A DNA stretch of 64,000 nucleotides from an uncultured Rhodospirillales bacterium (GCA_937926175.1 CALANV010000030.1:1-64000); one strand, 5' to 3'. Positions 8,111 to 17,555 are shown, counted from the stretch's first letter. The notes: generated by a model not told the origin, from the sequence alone. Numbers and translations: made by a program.

Positions 8111-9083
8111 GTTCTGGCGCCGTCGCGGCGGCTTCGCCGACGTCGTGCTGAGTCCGCTCGGCGCCGCCTACAGCCTTGCCGGCGCCGTCCGCCGCCGTCT
8201 GACCACGCCGTGGCGTGCGCCGGCGCCGGTGATCTGCGTCGGCAACCTGACCGTCGGAGGTGCCGGCAAGACGCCGACGGCGCTCGCGCTCGCCGGCACG
8301 CTGCACGACATGAATCTTCGCGTCGCGTTTCTTTCCCGCGGCTATGGTGGCCGCCTGCGCGGCCCCGTGGCGGTGGACGCCGCACGGCACACGGCACGGG
8401 ACGTGGGCGACGAGCCGCTGCTGCTCGCGGAACGGGCCCCGACCTGGGTCGCACGAAACCGCAAGGACGGCGCCCGCCTCGCCATCGCCGACGGCGCCGA
8501 CGTCGTCGTCATGGATGACGGCCTTCAGAATCCGACGCTGCATCAGGATCTGAAGCTGGTCGTCGTCGATGCGGAATACGGCTTCGGCAATGGTCGCGTC
8601 ATCCCGGCCGGTCCGCTGCGCGAGCCGCTGCCGCAGGGCCTCGCCCGCGCCGATGCGTTCGTGCTGGTCGGCGAGGGTGGTGACGATCTCGCCAGGAACC
8701 TGTCGCGGCATGCGCCCGTTCTTCGCGCACGTCTGGTGCCGGATGCGGCGGCACGGCAGCTTGCGCAGACGAGGGTGTATGCCTTCGCCGGAATCGGTCG
8801 GCCGCAGAAGTTCTTTACGTCTCTCGAGAAACTTGGCGCCGTCATCGCGGGAAGACGAGCCTTCCCCGATCACCACCCCTATTCGGAGGACGAGGCCATG
8901 CGCGTGATCGAGACGGCGGCCGCGCTCGGCGCCGTTCCCGTCACCACGACCAAGGACGCCATGCGCCTGCCGGCTGCAATCAGGGGGATGGTGACGCCGC
9001 TGCGCGTCGACCTCGTCTTCGATGATCCGGCGGCACTTCGAAGGTTGCTGCAGACGACGGTGCAGGATCTGGTACGCGCATGA
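8097..9083 (+). CDS. lpxK: Tetraacyldisaccharide 4'-kinase
   Basis: LpxK (328 residues) phosphorylates the 4' position of tetraacyldisaccharide-1-phosphate to make lipid IVA, at the inner membrane. The P-loop VGNLTVGGAGKTPTA lies near residues 43-57. LSRGYGGRL and DVGDEPLLLA follow as expected, and VVMDDGLQNPTL is the family's DDG(F/L)Q catalytic-base block. The C-terminal TTKDAMRLP block is also present. The ATG at 8097 gives the usual family length. It begins inside the end of waaA, consistent with a tightly coupled lipid A operon. Confidence 0.94.
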   Translation: MRAPEFWRRRGGFADVVLSPLGAAYSLAGAVRRRLTTPWRAPAPVICVGNLTVGGAGKTPTALALAGTLHDMNLRVAFLSRGYGGRLRGPVAVDAARHTARDVGDEPLLLAERAPTWVARNRKDGARLAIADGADVVVMDDGLQNPTLHQDLKLVVVDAEYGFGNGRVIPAGPLREPLPQGLARADAFVLVGEGGDDLARNLSRHAPVLRARLVPDAAARQLAQTRVYAFAGIGRPQKFFTSLEKLGAVIAGRRAFPDHHPYSEDEAMRVIETAAALGAVPVTTTKDAMRLPAAIRGMVTPLRVDLVFDDPAALRRLLQTTVQDLVRA

Positions 9084-9095
9084 CGGAAACATCGC

Positions 9096-9989
9096 ATGGC
9101 TAACAGAGCTTCCTGGCAGCGCTGGCTGACCCGCAACGTCGTGCGTCCGCTCGAGGCAGGATTGACGAAGGTCCTGTTCCATTCATTCGCGCTGATGCCG
9201 ATCGATACCGCCTCGGCCATCGGCGGCGCCGTCGCCCGCACGATCGGCCCCAGGCTGCGGATTTCCGACCGCGCACGCCGCAACTTGCGGCGCGCATTCC
9301 CGGACCTGCCGGAAACGCAGATCGAAGTCCTGATCCGCGAGATGTGGGACAATCTCGGCCGCACCGCCGCCGAGTATCCTCACCTTCCGCATATCAGCGA
9401 GCGCGTGATCTTCGAGGGGGCCGAGAACATCGAACGGGCACTGGCGCGCGGCCGGCCGTTGATCTTTTTCGCGGCCCATATGGGCAATTGGGAGATCACC
9501 CCGTCCTTTTCCGCGCGGCATGGGGCGCCGATTCACCTTCTCTATCGCCCCGCCAACAATCCCTGGATCGACGAACTGATCGGCAGGATGCGGCTCAGCA
9601 GCGGCGCGGCCGGCCTGATTCCGAAAGGCAAGGAAGGCGCGCGCCTCGCCCTTCAGACGCTGGCGAAAGGCGAGAACATCGGCCTCCTCATCGATCAGAA
9701 ACTCAACGAGGGCGAGCCGATCCCGTTCTTCGGCCGTGACGCGATGACGGCAACTGCCATCGCCTCGCTGGCGTTCAAGTTCGATTGCACGCTGCTGCCG
9801 TCGCAGATCGAGCGCATCGAAGGCGCACGCTTCCGTCTAACCGTCCATCCGGCTCTGGAATTGCCGCGCACGGGCGACCGGCAGGCCGATACCCGTGCGC
9901 TCCTCACCACCATAAACCGGATGATCGAAGACTGGATCCGGCAGCGTCCCGGACAGTGGCTGTGGCTTCATCAGCGCTGGTCCGACTGA
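9096..9989 (+). CDS. lpxL: Lipid A biosynthesis lauroyl (late) acyltransferase, LpxL/HtrB family
   Basis: The 297-residue protein is a late acyltransferase adding a secondary acyl chain to Kdo2-lipid A. The HxxxxE catalytic pair appears as HMGNWE (about residues 128-133). IGLLIDQKLNEG and the C-terminal WLWLHQRW are the other family signatures. A hydrophobic N-terminal segment (about residues 20-45) probably anchors it in the inner membrane. It begins 12 bases after lpxK and is the last gene of the lipid A cluster. The family also has members using other chains (LpxM-like), so acyl specificity is not certain. Confidence 0.88.
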   Translation: MANRASWQRWLTRNVVRPLEAGLTKVLFHSFALMPIDTASAIGGAVARTIGPRLRISDRARRNLRRAFPDLPETQIEVLIREMWDNLGRTAAEYPHLPHISERVIFEGAENIERALARGRPLIFFAAHMGNWEITPSFSARHGAPIHLLYRPANNPWIDELIGRMRLSSGAAGLIPKGKEGARLALQTLAKGENIGLLIDQKLNEGEPIPFFGRDAMTATAIASLAFKFDCTLLPSQIERIEGARFRLTVHPALELPRTGDRQADTRALLTTINRMIEDWIRQRPGQWLWLHQRWSD

Positions 9990-10206
9990 CACGGCCCGGA
10001 TGCACGGCACCGGATCGGTCGACATAGCGCGTAAGTACGGCGCGAATGGGGTAAGCCGCACGGCATGCGCCGTGACGATGGTTTTTACGTAACATCGCTG
10101 CAACCGGAGACTTCGCCGCGGCCGGCTTCCATGACAGCGCCTCGAGCGCCCGTGGGCCGCGTGCGGATATGTCCTTCCGTCACGGGCGCAACGACATGTA
10201 CGGCGT

Positions 10207-10467
10207 ATGGAGCACAGAATGTCAGATCCGAACGACGTCGGTGCCCGAGAGCGCACGACCACGCTGCCCGATGACATCATCTGCCCGTTCTGCGGCGGTC
10301 GCGGCTTCCAGGCGGCCGCGAAAGACAGCGACGAACCGATCGCCCTTCTCTACGAAAATTCCGGCCGGTCCTGGTTCGGGCCGCCGGGATATCTGCGCGT
10401 CTTTGCCCTGATCTGCAACGACTGCGGCTACGTCGCGACGTTCGCTGCAGACCGGCTCAAGCGCTGA
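10207..10467 (+). CDS. Small zinc-ribbon protein
   Basis: An 86-residue protein with two CxxC pairs, CPFCGG near residue 26 and CNDCGY near residue 70, which should form a zinc ribbon. The linker contains SGRSWFGPPGYLRVFALIC. I do not recognise a named family. Such short ribbons occur as hypothetical proteins in alphaproteobacteria and may bind nucleic acid or protein. An ATG at 10219 (MSDPND) is an alternative start. It stands alone between lpxL and the convergent M23 peptidase gene. Confidence 0.7.
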   Translation: MEHRMSDPNDVGARERTTTLPDDIICPFCGGRGFQAAAKDSDEPIALLYENSGRSWFGPPGYLRVFALICNDCGYVATFAADRLKR

Positions 10468-10525
10468 GGCGCGGCGCGCGTCGTGCACGGCGAAACCGGC
10501 TGGCCGGCATGATCGTGCGCGCCGT

Positions 10526-11377
10526 CTAACCGCCGCCCGATACGGTGACGGGCGCGGCGGGCGCCGCCGGCATCGGCGGCACGAGCAGGGCAGGATCGAG
10601 ACGGATGTCGAACAGATTCACGCGCCAGTCGAGATGCGGGCCGGTTGCCCGTCCAGTCGCACCGACCCGTCCGATGACGGTGCCCTGCTCGACGCGTTCG
10701 CCGGCGCGCACTGCAATCTCGGACAGGTGCGAATAGACCGAGCTGAGCCCGTGCCCGTGGTCGAGGATGATCGTCTTGCCGGTGAAGAACATGTCTTCAT
10801 GCGCCAGCGCGACGATGCCGCTTGCGGCCGCGACGACCGGCGCTCCGACCGGGGCTGCGATATCGATGCCGTAATGCGGCTGACGCGGCTGTCCGTTCAG
10901 GATCCGCTGGCTGCCGTAGACGCCGCTGATCCGGCCGATCACGGGCCAGATGAATCCGGTCTTGAACAGCGCCTCGGCGGAATCGCGCGCGCGCGCCGCC
11001 GCGATCAGCGCGTTCTCCTCGCGGATCCGCTTCAGATCGGCCGGGTCCGGCGTCACCTGCCGCTCCGGCAGGCCGTCGATCCGCTGGATATCCCATGTCC
11101 GCGGCGTCACGGTCAGGACGCGCTCCTCGCGGCGGCCGTCCGGATATTCGACCACGAGCCGCGCCTCGGGTGCGGCATCGCGCCCGAAGCCGATCAGAAA
11201 CGTGCCGTCCGGCGCGACGCGCATCGGTCGCCCCTCGAACGTGACACGGGCGCCGGGCACGACGCGCCCCGTGACCAGCGCGCCCTGAACGAACTGGCCG
11301 AACAGCTCCAGATCGGCGGCCTGCGCGCGCCCGGCGAGGCAGAACAGCATGAGCAACGCGAACAGTCGGATGCGCAT
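10526..11377 (-). CDS. M23 family metallopeptidase (exported, LysM-less)
   Basis: The 283-residue protein starts with a Sec signal peptide (MRIRLFALLMLFCLAGRAQA). An Ig-like region with GRVVPGARVTFEGRPMRVAPD follows. The C-terminal half is a LytM/M23 domain: HYGIDIAAPVGAPV carries the first zinc ligands (HxxxD), and HGHGLSSVYSHLS and GPHLDWRVN the remaining HxH-type region. It should act in the periplasm as a peptidoglycan endopeptidase or as an activator of amidases. The ATG overlaps the xseA stop by one base (TGATG), so the two are translationally coupled. Confidence 0.9.
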   Translation of the reverse strand: MRIRLFALLMLFCLAGRAQAADLELFGQFVQGALVTGRVVPGARVTFEGRPMRVAPDGTFLIGFGRDAAPEARLVVEYPDGRREERVLTVTPRTWDIQRIDGLPERQVTPDPADLKRIREENALIAAARARDSAEALFKTGFIWPVIGRISGVYGSQRILNGQPRQPHYGIDIAAPVGAPVVAAASGIVALAHEDMFFTGKTIILDHGHGLSSVYSHLSEIAVRAGERVEQGTVIGRVGATGRATGPHLDWRVNLFDIRLDPALLVPPMPAAPAAPVTVSGGG

Positions 11378-12903
11378 CACAACAGGCTTCCCTGCTTGGG
11401 GGTTGGCTGCACGTCCCTTGCCGTCTTGCGTTCGCCGCGTGCCGGGCGCGACTTCGCCCCCGCGCCGTCGACGCGGACGCCGACCTCGCCATCGTGGAAA
11501 CGCAGCGCCAGCGCAGCACCGGGTTCGGTCTCGCGCGCCGAGGTGAGCGGACGCCCGGCCTCGTCGTGCACGAGAACGAAGCCGCGTTCGAGCACGCGTT
11601 CGTAGGAACAGCTCTCGAGCAGCTTGCCGACATGGCCCAGGTGGTGCGCGCGCTGTTCGACGTAGCGCTGCAGCGCGCCGTTGAGGCGCATGAGAAGCTC
11701 GTCGCCGCGCTCCGCTCCCTGCGCCATCATCCGCTCCGTCGCGAGACGGCAAGCGGTCAGCCGGGCGATACGGTCCGACAACGCCGTCATGGCCTGGTCG
11801 AGCTGGCGTTTCGGATGCGGCAGCCGTTCGCCCAGATTCGTGACGCGCATCTTGTGCTGGCCGACCAGATTGTCCATGGCAAGCCGGAGACGCTCCGTCC
11901 GGTCGTCGAGCCGCTGCGTCCAGTCCTCGATGAGGCGAATCGGATCGCCGAGGCCGCGGGCGAGGCCGTCGAGCCGCGTGCGGCGTTCCTCGATCATGCG
12001 CTGCAGTCCGGCGATCAGACGCTGTCCGTCGCGCAGAACGTCGGCGATCAGCTCGACCCGCACCGGCACCGCCATCTCCGCGGCCGCGGTCGGCGTCGGC
12101 GCCCGCCGGTCGGCGGCGAAGTCGATCAGTGTCGTGTCGGTCTCGTGCCCGACGGCGGAAATGAGCGGGATCTCGCTTTCGGCCGCCGCGCGCACCACCA
12201 CCTCCTCGTTGAACGCCATCAGGTCCTCGAGGCTGCCGCCGCCGCGCGCGACGATGAGTACGTCCGGCCGCGGTATCACACCGTCACGTGGAATGGCGTT
12301 GAAGCCGCGGATGGCCGCCGCCACCTGCTCCGCCGCGCCGTCACCCTGGACGGCGACGGGCCAGACGATGACATGGCGGGGAAAGCGGTCGTTCAGACGA
12401 TGGAGAATGTCGCGGATCACGGCGCCCGTGGGCGACGTGACGACGCCGATGACGTCGGGAAGGAACGGCAGCTTCTTCTTGCGCTGCTCGTCGAACAGGC
12501 CCTCGGCGGCGAGGCGGCGTCGGCGATCCTCGATCATCTTGAGGAGCGCGCCCTCGCCCGCGAGCTCCATCCGCTCGATGACGAGCTGGTACTTGGAACG
12601 GCCCGGATAGGTCGTGACCCGCCCGGTACAGACCACCTCCATGCCGTCCTCGGGTTTGATGTCGAGACGCATGGCGACGCCGCGCCAGATGACCGCGTCG
12701 ATCACCGCCTCCGCGTCCTTGAGGCAGAGATAGAGGTGGCCGGACGTATGGCGCTTGAACTGCGAGATCTCGCCGCGCACGCGGACCCGGGCGAACGCCC
12801 CCTCGACGGTCCGTTTCACGGCCTGCGACAGCTCGCTCACCGTGAATTCGGGAACGTTCGTACGGCCCGTTGCGGCGTCGATCGGGGTCAGAAATTCGTC
12901 CAT
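11377..12903 (-). CDS. xseA: Exodeoxyribonuclease VII large subunit
   Basis: XseA (508 residues) is the catalytic large subunit of the single-strand exonuclease ExoVII, active in the cytoplasm. The N-terminal OB fold starts at EFTVSELSQAVKRTVEGAF. The catalytic domain includes GVVTSPTGAVIRDILHRL near residue 150, VARGGGSLEDLMAFNEE near 205 and SAVGHETDTTLIDFAADRR near 235. A long coiled-coil Arg/Leu-rich region follows (about residues 270-420). It is divergent from purD, with 63 bases between the two starts. xseB is not in the window. Confidence 0.95.
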   Translation of the reverse strand: MDEFLTPIDAATGRTNVPEFTVSELSQAVKRTVEGAFARVRVRGEISQFKRHTSGHLYLCLKDAEAVIDAVIWRGVAMRLDIKPEDGMEVVCTGRVTTYPGRSKYQLVIERMELAGEGALLKMIEDRRRRLAAEGLFDEQRKKKLPFLPDVIGVVTSPTGAVIRDILHRLNDRFPRHVIVWPVAVQGDGAAEQVAAAIRGFNAIPRDGVIPRPDVLIVARGGGSLEDLMAFNEEVVVRAAAESEIPLISAVGHETDTTLIDFAADRRAPTPTAAAEMAVPVRVELIADVLRDGQRLIAGLQRMIEERRTRLDGLARGLGDPIRLIEDWTQRLDDRTERLRLAMDNLVGQHKMRVTNLGERLPHPKRQLDQAMTALSDRIARLTACRLATERMMAQGAERGDELLMRLNGALQRYVEQRAHHLGHVGKLLESCSYERVLERGFVLVHDEAGRPLTSARETEPGAALALRFHDGEVGVRVDGAGAKSRPARGERKTARDVQPTPKQGSLL

Positions 12904-12966
12904 GGCAGTTTCGGGCGACTATGATACAAGCCGCGCACGTTCGAAAGATAGGGCCACGAGGGAAAA

Positions 12967-14250
12967 ATGCGGATTCTCGTAGTCGGTTCGGGCGGCCGGG
13001 AACATGCGCTCTGCTGGGCGATCGCGGCATCGCCGTTGTGCGACAAGCTCTACTGCGCGCCGGGCAATGCCGGAATCGCCCGTATTGCCGAATGCGTTCT
13101 GATCGGCGCCGAGGACGTGGACGCCCTCGTGCGATTCGCGCGCGAGAGCGCGATCGATTTCGTGGTCATCGGTCCCGAGGCCCCGCTCGTGCTCGGACTC
13201 GCGGACCGGCTGGAAGCGGCCGGCATCCGGACATTCGGCCCGTCCCAGCGCGCCGCCGCGCTCGAGGGGTCCAAAGGATTCATGAAGGACCTGTGCGCCA
13301 AATACGGCATTCCGACCGCCGCCTACGCGCGCTTCGACAATGCCGAGAAGGCGCGCGCCTACGTCCGGGCGCACGGGGCACCCATCGTCGTCAAGGCGGA
13401 CGGGCTTGCCGCCGGCAAGGGCGTCACGGTGGCGATGACGCTCGAGGCGGCGCTCGCCGCGATCGACGACGCCATGGTCGCGAACCGCTTCGGCAAGGCG
13501 GGTGCCGAGGTCGTCATCGAGGAATATCTCGAGGGCGAGGAAGTCAGCTTCTTCGCGCTGTCGGACGGCACCAACGTCCTGCCGCTCGCCGCCGCCCAGG
13601 ATCACAAGCGCGTCGGCGACGGCGACACCGGTCCCAACACCGGCGGCATGGGCGCCTATTCCCCGCCGCCGATCGTGACACCGGCGCTGGCCGACACGAT
13701 CATGAACAAGATCATCCGGCCGACGGTCGCCGGCATGGCGGCCGAGGGCGCGCCGTTCATGGGCGTGCTGTTCGCCGGACTCATGATCACGGCCGACGGT
13801 CCGAAGTTGCTCGAATACAACGTGCGCTTCGGCGATCCGGAGTGCCAGGTTCTGATGCCCCGGCTGAAATCGGATCTCCTGCCCGCCCTGATCGCCGCGC
13901 GCGACGGCCAGCTGAAGAACTTCGATCTGCGCTGGCGTGACGACGCCGCGCTGTGCGTGGTCATGGCCGCGAAGGGCTATCCCGGCGACTACAGGAAGGG
14001 AACGGAGATCCGCAAGCTGGAAGACGCCGAAGCCATTCCCGGCGTCACGGTCTTCCATGCCGGCACGACCGCAAAGGATGGCCGGATTCTCGCGACCGGC
14101 GGACGCGTGCTCGGCATCACCGCGACGGCCAGGACCATCGCCGAGGCGCAGGCCGCCGCCTACCGGGCGGTCGACGCCATCGACTGGCCCGACGGCTTCT
14201 GCCGGCGCGACATCGGCTGGCGCGCGATCCAGCACGCCAATGTCCGGTAG
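12967..14250 (+). CDS. purD: Phosphoribosylamine-glycine ligase (GAR synthetase)
   Basis: PurD (427 residues) makes glycinamide ribonucleotide from phosphoribosylamine, glycine and ATP in purine synthesis. MRILVVGSGGREHALCW is the canonical start. The ATP-grasp core includes GLAAGKGVTVA near residue 148, a loop matching the family consensus at EEYLEGEEVSFFAL near 180, and the metal-binding LEYNVRFGDPECQ near 281. The start ATG at 12967 is preceded by GAGGGAAAA. Length is typical of monofunctional PurD. Confidence 0.97.
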   Translation: MRILVVGSGGREHALCWAIAASPLCDKLYCAPGNAGIARIAECVLIGAEDVDALVRFARESAIDFVVIGPEAPLVLGLADRLEAAGIRTFGPSQRAAALEGSKGFMKDLCAKYGIPTAAYARFDNAEKARAYVRAHGAPIVVKADGLAAGKGVTVAMTLEAALAAIDDAMVANRFGKAGAEVVIEEYLEGEEVSFFALSDGTNVLPLAAAQDHKRVGDGDTGPNTGGMGAYSPPPIVTPALADTIMNKIIRPTVAGMAAEGAPFMGVLFAGLMITADGPKLLEYNVRFGDPECQVLMPRLKSDLLPALIAARDGQLKNFDLRWRDDAALCVVMAAKGYPGDYRKGTEIRKLEDAEAIPGVTVFHAGTTAKDGRILATGGRVLGITATARTIAEAQAAAYRAVDAIDWPDGFCRRDIGWRAIQHANVR

Positions 14251-14319
14251 AAGGCTGTCCGGCACGCGCCGCGAATGGCGGCTGGACAAGGGACGCGTTT
14301 CATACTCATCTGATCAGGC

Positions 14320-15369
14320 ATGGCTGAAGGCATCAATCGGTCCCCGCTGACCTATCCTTTCGAGGCTGCCCCGGCACCGGGCACGAGCCGCGAAATCGCG
14401 CCCGGCCTGCGCTGGATCTCGATGCCGCTGCCGTTTCCGCCCGATCACATCAACCTGTGGCTCATCGCCGATGACGGCGGTTGGACCATCGTCGATGCCG
14501 GGCTGTCGCGCGACGACACCAAGGCGCACTGGGAAGCGATCTTCGCGAACGATCTCGATGGACGGCCGGTGACGCGCGTGATCGTCACGCATTTCCATCC
14601 CGATCACATCGGGCTTGCCGACTGGCTGTGCCGGCGCTGGAACGCACCGCTGTGGATGACCGCCGGCGAGTGGTACACGGCCCGCGCCGTCCATGGTCAA
14701 GGCAGCGAGGCCGATATCGAGGCACGGCTCACCTTCTACCGGCGCAACGGCGCAAACGATGCGCTGCTGAGCGAGGCGATGAAGCCGAACACGTTCTACC
14801 GCCGCGGCGTGCCCGAGGTGCCGCCCGCCTTCGTGCGCATCCGGCAGAACGTGCCCATTCGGATCGGCGGCCGCGACTGGGTGCCGATCATCGGGCGCGG
14901 CCATGCGCCCGAACATGCCTGTCTTTATTGCGCCGATCTCGGCGTGCTGATCGGCGGCGACATCCTGCTGCCGCGGATCTCGCCGAACGTCAGCGTCTGG
15001 CCGGCGGAGCCGTTCGCCAATCCGCTCCTCGACTATCTCGAATCCCTCGGGAACTTCCGCGATCTTCCGGACGAGACACTCGTCCTGCCGGCACACGGTC
15101 TGCCCTATCGCGGCCTGCACGCGCGCATCGCGGAACTGCGAGTGCACCACACGCAGCGTCTCGACCGGCTTGCCGCGGCCATCGCGGAACGACCGCGCAC
15201 GGCGGTCGAGTGCTTCCCGCTCCTGTTCCGCCGCGAGATCGGGCCCAACAACATCGGTCTCGCGACGGGCGAGGCGCTGTCGCATCTCCACCTGCTCGAA
15301 AGCCAGAAGCGCGTGCGCCGCATCGACGAGGGCGGCCTCTGGAAGTTCGCGGCCGTCGCGGCGCAATGA
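14320..15369 (+). CDS. MBL-fold metallo-hydrolase
   Basis: The 349-residue protein has the metallo-beta-lactamase signature THFHPDHIG near residue 90, which binds two metal ions. Other metal-binding regions are GRGHAPEHACLY (near 191) and the C-terminal-side LPAHGLPY. A winged-helix-like C-terminal extension carries HLHLLESQKRVRRID, resembling glyoxalase-II-like or LACTB2-like proteins. Reaction unknown; hydrolysis of a thioester or ester is likely. Its stop overlaps the carbonic anhydrase ATG (ATGA), so the genes are co-translated. Confidence 0.88.
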   Translation: MAEGINRSPLTYPFEAAPAPGTSREIAPGLRWISMPLPFPPDHINLWLIADDGGWTIVDAGLSRDDTKAHWEAIFANDLDGRPVTRVIVTHFHPDHIGLADWLCRRWNAPLWMTAGEWYTARAVHGQGSEADIEARLTFYRRNGANDALLSEAMKPNTFYRRGVPEVPPAFVRIRQNVPIRIGGRDWVPIIGRGHAPEHACLYCADLGVLIGGDILLPRISPNVSVWPAEPFANPLLDYLESLGNFRDLPDETLVLPAHGLPYRGLHARIAELRVHHTQRLDRLAAAIAERPRTAVECFPLLFRREIGPNNIGLATGEALSHLHLLESQKRVRRIDEGGLWKFAAVAAQ

Positions 15370-16166
15370 CGGACGCGCTCACGCGGCTCATTGCCGGTTT
15401 TCGTACCTTTCACGACAGGTACTTCCAGCAGAACCGCGCGCTTTACGATCGTCTGACGACAGAGGGGCAGGTCCCCAAGGTGCTGGTGGTCGGCTGCTCG
15501 GATGCCCGTGTCGATCCGGCGATCCTCACCTACGCGCAACCCGGCGACCTGTTCGTCGTGCGCAACGTCGGCGCGATCGTACCGCCGCACGAGGAAGCCG
15601 GCCGCGGCTATCACGGCACCAGCAGCGCGCTCGAGTTCGGCGTGCGCGGCCTCAACGTCGAGCACATCGTCGTGCTGGGGCATGCGCTGTGCGGCGGCAT
15701 GCGGGCGCTCGCCGACGGACCGGCGGAGGACAGCCGTGACTACGAATATCTCCACGACTGGGTTCGCATCGCCGCGGCGGCGCGCGATGCGGTTCGGGTG
15801 GAACTGCGCGATGCGCCGGCGGAAACGCGACGCCGGGCGCTGGAGCAGGCCGGCATCGTCGTATCGCTCGGGAATCTGATGACGTTTCCCTGGGTGCGCG
15901 AGCGCGTCGTGGCGGGAACGCTCGCGCTCCACGGCTGGTATTTCGATTTCACGGTCGGCACGCTCTTCGCCTACGATACGGCGGCGGGTCGGTTCGCCCC
16001 GGTGGCGGAGAGCGCCCATCCGCTGTCGCCGGACCGGCATGCCGATCTTGCCGCCGCACTCGACGTCGGGCGCTTCGTCCGTCGCATCGCGGCCGCCTGC
16101 AACCAGACGGAAGCAGCGGAAGGAAACGCAGTCCATGGGCACGCCATTCCGCCTCGAAGGCCTTGA
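15366..16166 (+). CDS. Beta-class carbonic anhydrase
   Basis: The 266-residue protein is a beta-carbonic anhydrase interconverting CO2 and bicarbonate. Zinc ligands are Cys44 in GCSDARVD (with the Asp46-Arg48 dyad), His106 and Cys109 in LGHALCGGM. The usual HSxCG reads HALCG here, a mild variation. The ATG at 15366 overlaps the MBL gene's stop. The 3' end overlaps the next gene's start by 32 bases. Given a urease cluster elsewhere in the window, bicarbonate handling could matter, but there is no direct link. Confidence 0.92.
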   Translation: MTDALTRLIAGFRTFHDRYFQQNRALYDRLTTEGQVPKVLVVGCSDARVDPAILTYAQPGDLFVVRNVGAIVPPHEEAGRGYHGTSSALEFGVRGLNVEHIVVLGHALCGGMRALADGPAEDSRDYEYLHDWVRIAAAARDAVRVELRDAPAETRRRALEQAGIVVSLGNLMTFPWVRERVVAGTLALHGWYFDFTVGTLFAYDTAAGRFAPVAESAHPLSPDRHADLAAALDVGRFVRRIAAACNQTEAAEGNAVHGHAIPPRRP

Positions 16167-16563
16167 CCACATCGTGCTGCGCGCCCGCGACGTGCCGCGG
16201 CTGGTGCGGTTCTACTGCGACGTGCTCGGCTGCACGTTCGAGCGCAAGCAGAAGGAGCTCGGCCTCCTCCAGCTTCGCGCCGGCCGGTCGCTGATCGATC
16301 TCGTCGACGTGGCGGGCCCGCTCGGCCGCCAGGGCGGCGCCCCGCCCGGACGCGAGGCGCGCAACCTCGATCATTTCTGCCTGCGCATCGCCCCGTTCGA
16401 CGCCGAGGCGATCCGCGCGCACCTGATCGCCCATGGCGTCGAGGCGGGCGAGGTGAAGGACCGCTACGGCGCCGAAGGCACGGGCCCGTCGCTCTACATC
16501 ACCGATCCCGAAGGTAACACGGTCGAGCTCAAGGGACCGTCGGTTCAGCCGCCCGTGCCCTGA
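16135..16563 (+). CDS. VOC (glyoxalase/bleomycin resistance) superfamily protein
   Basis: The 142-residue protein is a single vicinal-oxygen-chelate domain with the usual repeated beta-alpha-beta-beta-beta modules. GLDHIVLRARDVPRLVRFY opens the first module, and NLDHFCLRIAPFDAEAIRAH the second. ITDPEGNTVELKGP supplies the C-terminal metal-ligand glutamate. Members are dioxygenases, lyases or resistance proteins; the substrate is unknown. The ATG at 16135 lies inside the carbonic anhydrase gene's end, so the two are coupled. It converges on pdxA2, with the 3' ends overlapping by 19 bases. Confidence 0.88.
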   Translation: MGTPFRLEGLDHIVLRARDVPRLVRFYCDVLGCTFERKQKELGLLQLRAGRSLIDLVDVAGPLGRQGGAPPGREARNLDHFCLRIAPFDAEAIRAHLIAHGVEAGEVKDRYGAEGTGPSLYITDPEGNTVELKGPSVQPPVP

Positions 16564-17555
16564 ACGAGCCGCAACGCGAAGTCGACGGCCTCGATCAGGC
16601 TCTTTTCGTTGGCGATGCCACGGCCCGCGATGTCGAACGCCGTGCCATGGTCGACCGACGTCCGCACCAGCGGGAGGCCGAGCGTGACGTTCACGCCGCT
16701 CAGGCTTTCCCATTTTCCGGTGCGCTCGTCCACCGAGAACCCGAGCAGCTTCACGGGGATGTGCCCCTGGTCATGGTACATCGCGACGACGGCGTCGTAC
16801 TGACCCGCCCGCAGTTTGACGAAGACCGTATCGCCCGGAACCGGGCCATCGATGTCGACTCCGGCCTTTCGATACTCGGCGATCACCGGCGCCGTAACCT
16901 CGATATCCTGCCGACCGAGAATTCCGCCTTCGCCGGCATGCGGGTTCAGGGCCGCCACGGCGAGACGGGGCCGGGCGATCCCGAGGCGTTCGAGCGTCGC
17001 ATGCGTCAGGTCGATCACTCGCCGAAGGCGGGCGGGCGTAAGACGCTTCGGAACCTCTTCCAGTGGCACGTGGGTCGAAACATGGCTGACCCGCATCCCG
17101 CCGTGCGCGAGCATCATCACCGGCTCCTTCCCGCCCGACAGGTCCGCCAGCAGCTCCGTATGTCCCGAATAGCGATAGCCGGCGAGATTGAGCGCCTCTT
17201 TGCTCAGCGGCGCCGTGACGATGGCGTCGATCTTTCCCGCGCGCGTGCGCGCGACAGCCTCGGCAATGGCCTGGTACGCCAGCCGTCCCGCCTCAGCGGA
17301 GGTCTCGCCGTAGTTGATGTCGGTCCTGGGCGCCCCGATGTCGTGGAGAGCGAGGCCCGGCACATTCGCGAATGCCGACAAGGGCGTCAGCCCCATGTCC
17401 CGCGCGGCGCGATCCAGCGACGCGGCGGAACCGATCACCTCCAGCTGAAACTCGCCGCGCTCGAGCCGCGGGCGCAGCGCGGCCACGGCTTTCAGGACGA
17501 TCTCCGGGCCGATGCCCGCCGGATCACCGACCGTTATGGCAATCTTCCTGGCCAT
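16545..17555 (-). CDS. pdxA2: PdxA2-type 4-phospho-threonate/erythronate dehydrogenase
   Basis: The 336-residue protein is in the PdxA family (4-hydroxythreonine-4-phosphate dehydrogenase). ITVGDPAGIGPEI starts the protein, and SGHTELLA and AALNPHAGEGG are the metal-binding and active-site regions. AMYHDQGHIPVKLLGF carries HIPVK rather than the LPVLK of biosynthetic PdxA, the pattern typical of PdxA2. PdxA2 enzymes oxidise and decarboxylate 4-phospho-D-threonate or 4-phospho-erythronate to dihydroxyacetone phosphate. The gene overlaps the upstream four-carbon acid-sugar kinase by 32 bases, which strongly supports that catabolic role over vitamin B6 synthesis. Confidence 0.85.
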   Translation of the reverse strand: MARKIAITVGDPAGIGPEIVLKAVAALRPRLERGEFQLEVIGSAASLDRAARDMGLTPLSAFANVPGLALHDIGAPRTDINYGETSAEAGRLAYQAIAEAVARTRAGKIDAIVTAPLSKEALNLAGYRYSGHTELLADLSGGKEPVMMLAHGGMRVSHVSTHVPLEEVPKRLTPARLRRVIDLTHATLERLGIARPRLAVAALNPHAGEGGILGRQDIEVTAPVIAEYRKAGVDIDGPVPGDTVFVKLRAGQYDAVVAMYHDQGHIPVKLLGFSVDERTGKWESLSGVNVTLGLPLVRTSVDHGTAFDIAGRGIANEKSLIEAVDFALRLVQGTGG

